The notes under the pieces: model-generated | Database searches by the model: none | What the model saw: only the letters and a program-made list of their open reading frames with translations | What the model was told of the DNA's origin: nothing | In this document: positions 15,323 through 23,967 of the stretch, one piece after another | Layout of the letters: each line of letters starts with the position of its first letter | How positions within the stretch are numbered: position 1 is the first letter of the stretch | Assembly: GCF_017742215.1 (NCBI RefSeq) | Contig: NZ_JAGHKP010000001.1 | Coordinates: forward strand, 1,612,001 to 1,676,000 | From: Chitinophaga chungangae | GTDB taxonomy: Bacteria; Bacteroidota; Bacteroidia; Chitinophagales; Chitinophagaceae | Direction: 5' to 3' | Length of the DNA stretch: 64,000 nt | Translations under genes and position numbers: made by a program

Positions 15323-15625
15323 ATGAGGAAAAAGATCACAAATATCAGTTTTGGTGAATCGGTGAAGAAGTTGAGTTATGACGAGTTCATGGCTCGCTTC
15401 CAGCCGATTTACCCGGATGCTGATCTCAACTCTTATGCCGCCGAACTCGGTATCAAGCCTGTTGCCATAAAAGAGGAGAAACCGTACGGGGGCCGGCGCA
15501 GGCCTGCCTCCGTTAAATTAAAGGGCTTTGACACGGATATCACAACTCCAGAACCGAATCCGACGGACGAACGTACAGATGCTGGCGCGGGAGAGCATGA
15601 AGCAGACGAAGAAGGACTTCATTGA
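15323..15625 (+). CDS. Small tail-module protein (100 aa)
   Basis: Helical N-terminus (ESVKKLSYDEFMARFQPIYPDADLNSYAAELG) followed by a basic Gly/Arg stretch and an acidic, Glu/Asp-rich tail (GAGEHEADEEGLH). The next gene begins 98 bp before its end in a different frame. Its place between tube and tape measure suits a tail-assembly chaperone, but sequence evidence alone is weak. Confidence 0.55.
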   Translation: MRKKITNISFGESVKKLSYDEFMARFQPIYPDADLNSYAAELGIKPVAIKEEKPYGGRRRPASVKLKGFDTDITTPEPNPTDERTDAGAGEHEADEEGLH

Positions 15626-15956
15626 GTGGCAGGAAGAGCAACTGAACGCGGGAAAGCGAAAAACCGGCGGAAGGATCAAGCCGGAGTACCGGCCAGCGAC
15701 CAAGGCTATAAAGCGGAAGAAAGGGCAACCAACTGATCGGGTAACGCTGAAAGATACCGGGTTCTTCCATGCCTCCCTCTTCCTGGTAGTCGGCCAGAAT
15801 GATTTCGGGGTGGTGAGCACGGACCGTAAGGGACCGTGGCTGGTGGACAAATACGGTGAGAGCATTTTCGGACTCGGCGGGGTTTTCAAAATCGGGTATA
15901 TCGACGACCTGCAACCAGTTTTCATCGACAAAATTCGCGAATCATTACACCTGTAA
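15528..15956 (+). CDS. Head-tail joining-type protein (142 aa)
   Basis: TTG at 15528 is the first start; ATG codons at 15579 and 15597 are alternatives, but the helix RISQLQNRIRRTNVQMLARES upstream of them looks native. The centre is strongly basic (KRKTGGRIKPEYRPATKAIKRKKG), then a beta-rich part (RVTLKDTGFFHASLFLVV, KYGESIFGLG), as in HK97 gp10-like tail-completion proteins. It overlaps both neighbours, so expression is tightly coupled. Confidence 0.6.
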   Translation: MTRISQLQNRIRRTNVQMLARESMKQTKKDFIEWQEEQLNAGKRKTGGRIKPEYRPATKAIKRKKGQPTDRVTLKDTGFFHASLFLVVGQNDFGVVSTDRKGPWLVDKYGESIFGLGGVFKIGYIDDLQPVFIDKIRESLHL

Positions 15957-16576
15957 CATTATACAAAGACTGTTTCGAGCTGCCGCTAAGCCGCTTCATC
16001 CGCTGCGTGGTTGATGGGGATTTAACCGCACTGGTCAAGGAGGGGGAATCAGACGATACCTCCCTTCATGCTCATTGGGTGATCATCAACCAGCAATACG
16101 TCGAGCTGGCCGGGGATACGCTGAATAAAGTAGCCATTTCCTTGGAACTCGAAGTGGAAGCGCTTACTCACCGGATTACATCGATCTACGAGACCATTGA
16201 GATACTGCGTACATACCGGGTTGATGAGCTGGTGGATTTGCTACGAAAAGAGGGGTACCGGTTCCCGTTCAATCCTGATGACCTGGTTTCATATTACAAG
16301 GATCTTTCCCGTGTGAGCACCAGGGCCAAAACCCTGATCGTCGAGCTGGAAACGAAAACAGCAATGCTGGCCAAGCAACACGATTCGAAAGGGGCGGAAA
16401 AAATTGGCCGGGACCATTTCGAATCCTGGCTGGTGGTGCTGTCCAAATTCATGGGCCATAACCTAAACCCTGACGAGCTCACGGTGGCCAGGTATGCCAC
16501 CATCATGAAACATTACAATTCTCACTGTGAACAGTTAAAAGCGCAAACCAATGGCAAGAAGAGACCTCATCGATGA
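15944..16576 (+). CDS. Tail assembly chaperone candidate with non-standard start
   Basis: The first conventional start (GTG, 16007) is preceded in frame by 21 more codons with convincing protein sequence (TLYKDCFELPLSRFIRC, then VVDGDLTALV) that resembles the N-terminus of a Bacteroidota phage protein family, so the ATT at 15944 is proposed as start. The remaining part is helical (SLELEVEALTHRITSIYETIEILRTYRVDELVDLL) and ends in a basic tail overlapping the tape-measure start by 26 bp. A frameshift from 15528-15956 (-1) is an alternative. Role inferred from its position before the tape measure. Confidence 0.6.
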   Translation: MTPVTLYKDCFELPLSRFIRCVVDGDLTALVKEGESDDTSLHAHWVIINQQYVELAGDTLNKVAISLELEVEALTHRITSIYETIEILRTYRVDELVDLLRKEGYRFPFNPDDLVSYYKDLSRVSTRAKTLIVELETKTAMLAKQHDSKGAEKIGRDHFESWLVVLSKFMGHNLNPDELTVARYATIMKHYNSHCEQLKAQTNGKKRPHR

Positions 16577-19500
16577 GGTGATCAACAGTCCAAAGGTTGA
16601 CGCTCAGCTCGACCGGTTGGACGAACGCCTGGAAAAGGTGGTGAAGAAGATCATCGAGATAAACCGGCTGGGGAAAACCATTGATTTCTCCAAAGGATTC
16701 ACCGAGTCTGCCCGTGCAGCTCAGGAAGCCCGCGCCGCCACTGAAGCCCTCCGCAAAGAACGGGAGGAACTCCGCAAGCAAGAACAAGCCACCCGCAACG
16801 CGATCGCGGAAACCCGCCTGGAGCAGCAGAAGCTGAAGACTGAAATGGACCGGACGCGGGAAGCAGAGCAGAAAGCCAGGATTGCCAAGAAGGCCCTGAA
16901 AGATTCGATCGTTGCAGAAACTGGCTCTATCCTCCAACTGAGGAACACTCTTCGCCAATTACAGGCCCAATACGACGCTCTCGGCCCCAAAGCGAGGAAT
17001 GCTATAGGTGGCCGGGAAATGCTGGCAAATATCAGGAAGGTTGATGCCGAATTGAAGAAACTGGAGGCTACCACAGGTAGGTTTCAGCGCAATGTCGGCA
17101 ATTACCCAAAACTCGTTGGGGGCCTTCAAGGGTTCCTCGGAGGGGCAGGTATCGGGGTAACCCTCGGGGCGGCCGGCATCGGATTGATAGCGAAACAAGT
17201 ATTCGATACCACCGTACAGCTGGATAGCATGAATGCGGCGTTGCGGGCTGTTTCCGGCTCTGAAGAAGAGTTTGCCAAAAACCAGCAGTTTTTGCTCGAC
17301 GTGTCTGAACGATTGGGCTTGAACATCCTGGAGCTGACCGGTGCATATAAACTGTTTTATGCAGCGTCCACGCAGTCAGGGTTGTCGGCCGGCGAAACCA
17401 GAACCATTTTTGAATCCGTGGCTGAATCAGCCGCGGTACTGAAATTATCGGCACAGGACACGCAAGGTGTTTTGCTGGCGTTTTCTCAAGTGCTCGGCAA
17501 GGGCAAGGTACAGGCCGAAGAACTTCGCGGTCAGATCGGCGAGCGCATACCCGGCGCATTCGCCATTGCGGCGCGTAGCATTGGCGTAACTGAGCAGCAG
17601 CTGAACAAGATGTTGGAGAAGGGCGAGGTGATCGCTTCGGATTTCCTGCCCAAGTTCGCCGCTGAATTGAGAAAAACGTATGGAACGGATGGGCCGGTAG
17701 ACAGTCTGCAAGGTTCCATCAATAAGCTGAGCAACGAATTCACCGAACTGGTCCAGAATAATGAAAGCGGGCTTTCGCGCTTTTTCAAGGGAATCGTGAA
17801 TGCTTCCCGCGAAGCGCTGAACGGGTTCAATATTTTCCTGGAAAAGGTACAAGAATTCAGCCTTGGAGAGTACTTAAGCGATCTAACCATTGGGCGTGAT
17901 GTATTGGCTCAGGCAAACAGGCAAACCGAAGAGCTGATCAATCAGGCGAAGCGAGATGAACTGAGGGCTGGCAACAATGCCTATATCGAAGAGTTTAAAA
18001 AAGCTTCCGCAGAACAACGCAAGGTGATGCTGGAAGAGGCGAAAAAGATGGCTGCCATCACCGCCAAAGCGGCGGAAGAAGCATCCGTGCCCGGATTCTT
18101 AACCGGCGCCAATCCTACGCAATTGGGCGAAAACGCCGAGGCGATTGCAAAAGCCAGGCGGGCGCAGGACTACGCATTCCAGGAATCAGACCGAGTGCAG
18201 CAGTTCCAACAGATACTTGCAGAAGAAGCTGCCGCAGCTACAAAGGCTACGGCTAATGTTACGAAAGAACAGGAAAACGCCGCTGCGCGCCTGCGCGAAC
18301 GCCAGCGCAAAGCGTTGCTGGACGCAAAGGGCATCGATCTGCAGGCTGCCATTGATTCCCAAAAAGAAATTTTCGAAAACGAAAAAGTATCCCTCCAGGG
18401 CAGGCTCGATGCCCTGGGCACCTATTACGAGCTTCGTGATCAGCTGATCACCGAAAACCTTGCTATTGAAAAGCAAAAGGAGGGGCTTCTCCCCGAAGAA
18501 ATCGCCCTGCTCGAAAAGAAGGCAGACGCCGAGCGGCTGGAGAACCGGAAGGAATTCTGGAAAGAATATACGGGTGTTGCAAAATCCGCTGCAGACGAGC
18601 AAACAAAAGCGGTTCTTGAAGCCTTCGACCGGGAATCTGCGGAAATTGACCGCCGGGAGGCCGCCGAACTGGAACGCGAAACAGAGCGGTATCAGAAAAA
18701 ACAGTACAGCCAGGAGCAGTTTGAATTGATCAAGCTGCAGATCGCCAATAAGTACAACACGTTGCGCCTCCAGGCGGAGATCGCTGCAGCGAAGAAGTCG
18801 CTGGAGATCCTCCAGGCAAATGGCCAGCCGGTGGAGGCGGCGTTGAAGAGGCTGCACGATCTGGAAATGCAGCTGGCGAAGGAAAGCCAGGAGTTCCACG
18901 AACAGAGCGAGAAGAACAAAACGGAAGCCACGCAAAGCGAGCTGGAGAAGCGGCGTGATCTAGAGCAGCAGTACCATGACCGGATTAGCTCACTCAGGCA
19001 GGATGCGTTGCAGTTCGCAACCGACCTGGGGCTGTCCTTCTTTGAAAAGGAAAAGAACCGCCTTCAGGATCAAATCGACCTAATCAGCGAGCAGGAGAAA
19101 AAAGAGATTGAAGCGATTACCCGCTCAGCGGCCTCGACGGAAGAGAAGGAGAACCAGATCACGGTAATTAAGGAAACCGCACAGGTAAAACGGGAGGCGC
19201 TTGAACGTCGTCAACGAGAAATAGACGCCCGCGCAGCGCAATTCCAAAAATTCGCTTCGCTTTTCCAAATCGGAATCACAACCGCCGAAACGCTTTTCAA
19301 AATTCAAGCTCAAGCGGCCGTCCTTTCTTCGAATCCGTTAACGGCGGCGCTGGCATCACTCGCTTACGCGCAGATCCCTATCGTCATCGCCTCAGGCGCC
19401 CTCCAGGCTGCCGCCATTGCAGCCAAACGAATTCCTCGTTACGCCGAAGGTACGGACGATCACCCTGGCGGCTGGGCAATGCTAGGCGACGCCTGGCGGC

Positions 19501-19850
19501 ATGAGCTCGTGGTTAACCCTGACGGTACGATGCAGATCACGCCCAACCGGCCGACTTATATGGATTTGATGCCACATGCCAAGGTACTGCCCGACGCGAA
19601 AGAGTATTTCCTGCGGAATCCGCACATGATGTTCCCAGCGCCACCAGATGTTGGTGGGCAGTCCGTATCTGATCCGTTCCTCGCAGAAGAAATCGTGCGC
19701 GGCGTAGACAGGAGCATGCGGAGGGTGGAAAAGGCCATCATGAACCGGCCTTCTGAGCGAACGATTATCGACGCTGATGGAATACGCCGACAGGCATACG
19801 ACGGCCATGCCTGGCAAACATATGTTAATCAATTCGTACATCATAGATAA
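16551..19850 (+). CDS. Tape measure protein
   Basis: 1099 residues, the longest phage gene here. Long charged coiled coils occupy residues 1-150 and 500-900; a hydrophobic glycine-rich segment (GLQGFLGGAGIGVTLGAAGIGLI) at about 185-210 precedes the conserved tape-measure N-terminal domain (about 225-400, with QVLGKGKVQAEELRGQIGERIPGAF). A second hydrophobic stretch lies near 930-970. The protein sets tail length and is ejected ahead of DNA. At about 1.5 angstrom per residue the tail would be roughly 160 nm. Confidence 0.9.
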   Translation: MARRDLIDEVINSPKVDAQLDRLDERLEKVVKKIIEINRLGKTIDFSKGFTESARAAQEARAATEALRKEREELRKQEQATRNAIAETRLEQQKLKTEMDRTREAEQKARIAKKALKDSIVAETGSILQLRNTLRQLQAQYDALGPKARNAIGGREMLANIRKVDAELKKLEATTGRFQRNVGNYPKLVGGLQGFLGGAGIGVTLGAAGIGLIAKQVFDTTVQLDSMNAALRAVSGSEEEFAKNQQFLLDVSERLGLNILELTGAYKLFYAASTQSGLSAGETRTIFESVAESAAVLKLSAQDTQGVLLAFSQVLGKGKVQAEELRGQIGERIPGAFAIAARSIGVTEQQLNKMLEKGEVIASDFLPKFAAELRKTYGTDGPVDSLQGSINKLSNEFTELVQNNESGLSRFFKGIVNASREALNGFNIFLEKVQEFSLGEYLSDLTIGRDVLAQANRQTEELINQAKRDELRAGNNAYIEEFKKASAEQRKVMLEEAKKMAAITAKAAEEASVPGFLTGANPTQLGENAEAIAKARRAQDYAFQESDRVQQFQQILAEEAAAATKATANVTKEQENAAARLRERQRKALLDAKGIDLQAAIDSQKEIFENEKVSLQGRLDALGTYYELRDQLITENLAIEKQKEGLLPEEIALLEKKADAERLENRKEFWKEYTGVAKSAADEQTKAVLEAFDRESAEIDRREAAELERETERYQKKQYSQEQFELIKLQIANKYNTLRLQAEIAAAKKSLEILQANGQPVEAALKRLHDLEMQLAKESQEFHEQSEKNKTEATQSELEKRRDLEQQYHDRISSLRQDALQFATDLGLSFFEKEKNRLQDQIDLISEQEKKEIEAITRSAASTEEKENQITVIKETAQVKREALERRQREIDARAAQFQKFASLFQIGITTAETLFKIQAQAAVLSSNPLTAALASLAYAQIPIVIASGALQAAAIAAKRIPRYAEGTDDHPGGWAMLGDAWRHELVVNPDGTMQITPNRPTYMDLMPHAKVLPDAKEYFLRNPHMMFPAPPDVGGQSVSDPFLAEEIVRGVDRSMRRVEKAIMNRPSERTIIDADGIRRQAYDGHAWQTYVNQFVHHR

Positions 19851-21925
19851 TGCCGAAGCAGTTTTTATATTTTCTTACCAATGCTCAGGGACAGAGCTTC
19901 CGGGTTGACGAGAATAATATTGTCGTTACCAGCACGCTCCCTGTGCCGCAAAAAAACGCTCCGGACGGCTGGCAGGATAAGATGGTCCAGTTTGGCCGTA
20001 GCGCGAAATATTTCGGCCTATTTCGCAGTTTTACGATACCCCTGCGTTTCGTCAAGGCCGGCGCGAAAATAATCCGGCAGGTGCAGTACGGGTCAGGTTT
20101 TGAGGGTATTTGTTACCTGATCATCCTGAAATTGAACTACCAGACCATGAAGCATGAGAGCTGGTACAAGGGCGAGATCGATCTTTCAAAGGCCCGTGAT
20201 CGCCGCGATTATTTCGAAGTGAACGTGCTGGAAGGCGGAACGAGAAAGTTGTTGTCAGCCAATGAAGGAAAAACGTATGAGTTTCCGCTGGATGTGAATG
20301 CAGAAGTGTTGGAGCTGGACGGGATTCTTCTGAAAAACGGAATCAGTTATATAATTCAGCCCGGACCGGCGCTTGCATTTGGAAACACGCTTTTGGGCTG
20401 CATTTTTATCAGTTCAGAAGGCGTTTATCGGGACATCTTATTTAACTCGCCGAGCTCCTTTACCAGAGGTACGCTCAGCGAGGCGCCCGAAAACACTGAT
20501 TATTTGATTCGGAACGACGGCCCGGCCTATACTTTCAATCTTAGGGCGAAGTATGACGTAACCGCAGCATTCAATACTTCGCAAAGTGTCGGATATCGAG
20601 TGTCCGATGGTACTACTTATACAGGGTCAAGGACGACAATCTTTAGCGGCACAATTACAGCGAATCAGCCTCTGCATGTCGAGTTTGATATCTTAGTGAC
20701 TTTGGAGAAGGGCCAGCGGCTTCACATCGACACCGTCGGCGGTGGTGAACTCCCTCCCAATCCGTTTATTTATAGCGAAGGCGGCACATTGGATATAAAA
20801 TTCGATTATCGAATGCCGGCAACCCGCCACCGCGCATATACGGCGGTTGCCCTGGGTGCCAAACTGGGAGACAAGATCACAGAAGGTACGGCAACCCTCT
20901 CCGCGCCTGGCCTGGCAGTTACTGGTGCGGGCACGGAAGCCGATCCCTACCGCTCCTTACTGGTAATTTCCGGTGATGGCATTCGCCGGTTCGAAAACGC
21001 GGTCATCAAAACCACCTTCAACGACTTCTATAAAGCAATGAACGTGGTGAAGTTCGTCGGTTTGGATATCGTCAACGAGCAGATCGAAATTCACCCCAGG
21101 GCGAAATTCTACGATGACCCGGTTGTTTACGATTACGGCGAGGCAAAGGATTGCGAAGTGACCCTGGCCGAAGACATCATCTACAACCAGGTGAAGATTG
21201 GTAGCCCGGATCAGGATTACGATGACGTGAACGGCCGGTCGGAAGTGAACACCATCCAGGAATACGGCCTACCCGTGACCCGCATTGTAACAGATTGCGA
21301 CCTGATCAGCCCATACCGGCATGATTGCTACGGAATCGAATACACCCGGGTGAACATGGAAGGGAAAACGACTACGGACAACAGCTCCGACAACGACGTA
21401 TTCCTGATCGACGCCATTGGCGTAAGGGACGAAACCGGTCTGTTGGTGTGGCGGCCTTACAGAAAGGCTTATACGGAAATGACCGGCATAATTACCGATA
21501 CCATCTTCAACGTCGAACTGAGCCCAAAAAGATTGCTTCTTCTACATTACCCTGAGCTGGCGCCGATATTCTACAAAATGGTGGGCAAAGAGGTGACCTT
21601 TCAGAAGTCGGAAAAAAACGCTGAACTGGTGACGACCTACGACGACGGTTCAGGCCCTGTAACCATCGCTGAGAAGGCGAACATTCCCGCGACTATTGAC
21701 GGCGCGCTGTTTCTTCCCTACTATTTCAACATCAAAACGAAAACTGCCGCCAATTACCTGGCATTGCATGCAGCTGCCCGTGCTGGAAATGGCCAGTTCA
21801 CCTGGTTGGGTAAGCAGTGGACGGGTTTTTTGATTGATGGAGGGATAAAGCAGGCCGCGCTGGAAGAGCAAACGATTAAGTTGCTGGCGGCTCCCGGCAA
21901 TGACCTTACAAAACTGATACGCTGA
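19850..21925 (+). CDS. Tail-tip protein, distal-tail-like (691 aa)
   Basis: Overlaps the tape-measure stop (TAATG). Directly after the tape measure one expects distal tail and baseplate hub proteins. The N-terminal 120 residues are beta-rich (KNAPDGWQDKMVQFGRSAKYFGL, then FTIPLRFVKAGAKIIRQVQYG), compatible with a Dit-like ring, while the rest is long mixed beta. No catalytic motif was found. Role inferred from order. Confidence 0.65.
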   Translation: MPKQFLYFLTNAQGQSFRVDENNIVVTSTLPVPQKNAPDGWQDKMVQFGRSAKYFGLFRSFTIPLRFVKAGAKIIRQVQYGSGFEGICYLIILKLNYQTMKHESWYKGEIDLSKARDRRDYFEVNVLEGGTRKLLSANEGKTYEFPLDVNAEVLELDGILLKNGISYIIQPGPALAFGNTLLGCIFISSEGVYRDILFNSPSSFTRGTLSEAPENTDYLIRNDGPAYTFNLRAKYDVTAAFNTSQSVGYRVSDGTTYTGSRTTIFSGTITANQPLHVEFDILVTLEKGQRLHIDTVGGGELPPNPFIYSEGGTLDIKFDYRMPATRHRAYTAVALGAKLGDKITEGTATLSAPGLAVTGAGTEADPYRSLLVISGDGIRRFENAVIKTTFNDFYKAMNVVKFVGLDIVNEQIEIHPRAKFYDDPVVYDYGEAKDCEVTLAEDIIYNQVKIGSPDQDYDDVNGRSEVNTIQEYGLPVTRIVTDCDLISPYRHDCYGIEYTRVNMEGKTTTDNSSDNDVFLIDAIGVRDETGLLVWRPYRKAYTEMTGIITDTIFNVELSPKRLLLLHYPELAPIFYKMVGKEVTFQKSEKNAELVTTYDDGSGPVTIAEKANIPATIDGALFLPYYFNIKTKTAANYLALHAAARAGNGQFTWLGKQWTGFLIDGGIKQAALEEQTIKLLAAPGNDLTKLIR

Positions 21926-22860
21926 TGCCTGGAAATATTATTCGCATAGGAAAAGGATTGCCGGTAAAATTTTACCGGGTCAGCCCGCCGGTGGACCAGC
22001 GGTACAATACCGTGTATTGGGATCAGGATTGGTTCAAGAACACGATCCGCGACTTTCAGGACCGGGCAACGTATTTCCAGAAATGGCAACGGACGGACAA
22101 CATGCCGCTGCAGCTTGAGGCGAATTACGACCCTATTTCCATTGACCTGATCCGCTGCGACGGAAGCCTGGTTGCCAGCCTTCCCTTCGAAAAAGTACCG
22201 ACGGCCATTGTTGGGCAACCGTATTCTACCTACGAGCTGACCATTTCCTGGGCTGATTATCCGGATGGGTATTACTACCTCCTGTTGAAGGGCGGCTTTG
22301 GCGAAACGGTCCAGCTGATGGTTTCCGAAGGTATCGACCTGCGCCTGAAGCACCCGGATACCGTTCTGTTAGAATATTCCAACAGCTTCAATAAAGGCGG
22401 CATCGTCTGGGATACGGGAATCAAGATGAACTTCCGCGTGGAAGGGATTGTGAGCTACGACCAGCCGGGAAGCGAGGACGTGTTGTACATCGACCAGCCG
22501 CACAACGTTGTACCGCTCAGCTCTACGCCGTTCGATCTGTATTCTTTCGCCATCGGCTCACCTTTCGGTGTCCCGGTATGGGTGATTGATAAGCTGAATC
22601 AGCTGTTCAGCTTCGATACCGTGACGATTGACGGCCGCGGGTTCGCTAAAGCGGAAGGGGCGAAGTTTGAAAAGACCGAGGTTCCGAACTACCCGATGTA
22701 CGGATGGACAATTCAGCTGAGCCCGACGCGCAACCTGGACTTCGAGGAATATGATGATGAGTTCGACGATGAAATCGTTGTGGCCTACAATATTGAAACC
22801 ACGCTGTTCGGTACCTTCCCACCAGGAGATGAAACAATTTCTATAATCGAAAACGAATAA
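21925..22860 (+). CDS. Tail-tip structural protein (311 aa)
   Basis: The start overlaps the previous stop (TGATG). Beta-rich with Asp/Tyr-rich loops (ADYPDGYYYLLLKGGFGE) and an acidic C-terminus (EEYDDEFDDEIVVAYN). No recognised domain. Located between the distal-tail-like protein and the fibre, so a baseplate or tip role is likely. Confidence 0.6.
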   Translation: MPGNIIRIGKGLPVKFYRVSPPVDQRYNTVYWDQDWFKNTIRDFQDRATYFQKWQRTDNMPLQLEANYDPISIDLIRCDGSLVASLPFEKVPTAIVGQPYSTYELTISWADYPDGYYYLLLKGGFGETVQLMVSEGIDLRLKHPDTVLLEYSNSFNKGGIVWDTGIKMNFRVEGIVSYDQPGSEDVLYIDQPHNVVPLSSTPFDLYSFAIGSPFGVPVWVIDKLNQLFSFDTVTIDGRGFAKAEGAKFEKTEVPNYPMYGWTIQLSPTRNLDFEEYDDEFDDEIVVAYNIETTLFGTFPPGDETISIIENE

Positions 22861-22863
22861 AGA

Positions 22864-23937
22864 ATGGCACAATTACCATTGGTTTTATTTTTTGAGCCGG
22901 CCTATAATGGTAAGGTGCGCGTTATCGCGCGGCCCCGCCGAGATCTGTCAACTATCGCTGCGAATATAATTTTTGACCCACCTCATGCGAACCCCAAGCG
23001 TGTTTCAATATATGTACCCACCCCCGGAACGCATCTGGTAACAGTATACAAAACTCCTGATGACGCCACGACTGGTGTGCAAGTGATTTCCTATGATGCT
23101 CAAACCAACTTCTACAACGGCCGGTTCATTCCCGACCTGGAGCTGGAAGCAGGCCGCAACACGGCGATTGATCCTACCGATCCGGAAGTGATCGTAGATC
23201 CTGCTGCAGGGAGCACGGAGGTGGCCATGCCATGTATGGGCGTCTACCAGGTGGCCAGGATCTTCCGCGTTGCTGCCGGCCGGTACATGAGGGAAGACGA
23301 GTATGCGATCACCACCAGTCTCGGCGCGCCAGGCCTTCGCCTGCTCAAGCCTGACGACGTTTTTTATTCCAGTGATCTCGGAGGCGAGATTTTACGCATC
23401 GAATGGGCGCCGTTTTACGAAAATAATACCGGCGATGCGATCAATGATTTAAACGTCCTCATATTGGATCACGTCGGAAACGTAAGTAACCCGCACTCCG
23501 TTACCAAAGCACAGGTTGGGCTGGGGAATCTGCCAAATGCGACGAGCAATAGCTACAACGAGAACGACGCGAATAAACTGGCAACCGCCGCTGCATTGTA
23601 TGCCCTGGCGCAATCCATCAATACCGCCTCGATCATCAAGGCAGATTTTGCTTTCATTGGCAACATCGGCTCAGTGTCTGGTAATAGCAAGGTCGTTAAT
23701 GTCGTCAATTCCGGCGGATTCGACACGAAGGTGACCATTCGCCATAACCTCAACATTTCCGTGCCGCACTTCATATGGGCGCAGATCGAAGGACGCGGCG
23801 CGCAGTGGAACGACGACAATGATGTGTTCGTTACAGTGGGTAACTCACGGAGCGCGAATGAGTTTGATCTATTTTTCAGGAAGATGAGCCCGGTCACTAC
23901 TAACATAAATTGCTATTATCTGATAATCAGGTTGTAG
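22864..23937 (+). CDS. Tail fibre protein
   Basis: 357 residues. Residues 205-245 contain the classic long-tail-fibre motif (SNPHSVTKAQVGLGNLPNA, then NDANKLATAAALYALAQ), found in trimeric fibres of many phages. The C-terminal part (VTIRHNLNISVPHFIWAQIEGRG) looks like a receptor-binding or trimer-tip domain. It is preceded by the tip proteins and followed by the spike, so host-surface recognition is the probable role. Confidence 0.8.
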   Translation: MAQLPLVLFFEPAYNGKVRVIARPRRDLSTIAANIIFDPPHANPKRVSIYVPTPGTHLVTVYKTPDDATTGVQVISYDAQTNFYNGRFIPDLELEAGRNTAIDPTDPEVIVDPAAGSTEVAMPCMGVYQVARIFRVAAGRYMREDEYAITTSLGAPGLRLLKPDDVFYSSDLGGEILRIEWAPFYENNTGDAINDLNVLILDHVGNVSNPHSVTKAQVGLGNLPNATSNSYNENDANKLATAAALYALAQSINTASIIKADFAFIGNIGSVSGNSKVVNVVNSGGFDTKVTIRHNLNISVPHFIWAQIEGRGAQWNDDNDVFVTVGNSRSANEFDLFFRKMSPVTTNINCYYLIIRL

Positions 23938-23967
23938 GGCTTAAAGTAGTTCATTATTTAATTTTAC

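Noticed and set aside
15900..15960. Classical -1 slippery heptamer for a tail-chaperone frameshift
   Set aside because: The sequence CAAAATT in the zero frame does not meet the X XXY YYZ rule, and no downstream pseudoknot is evident.
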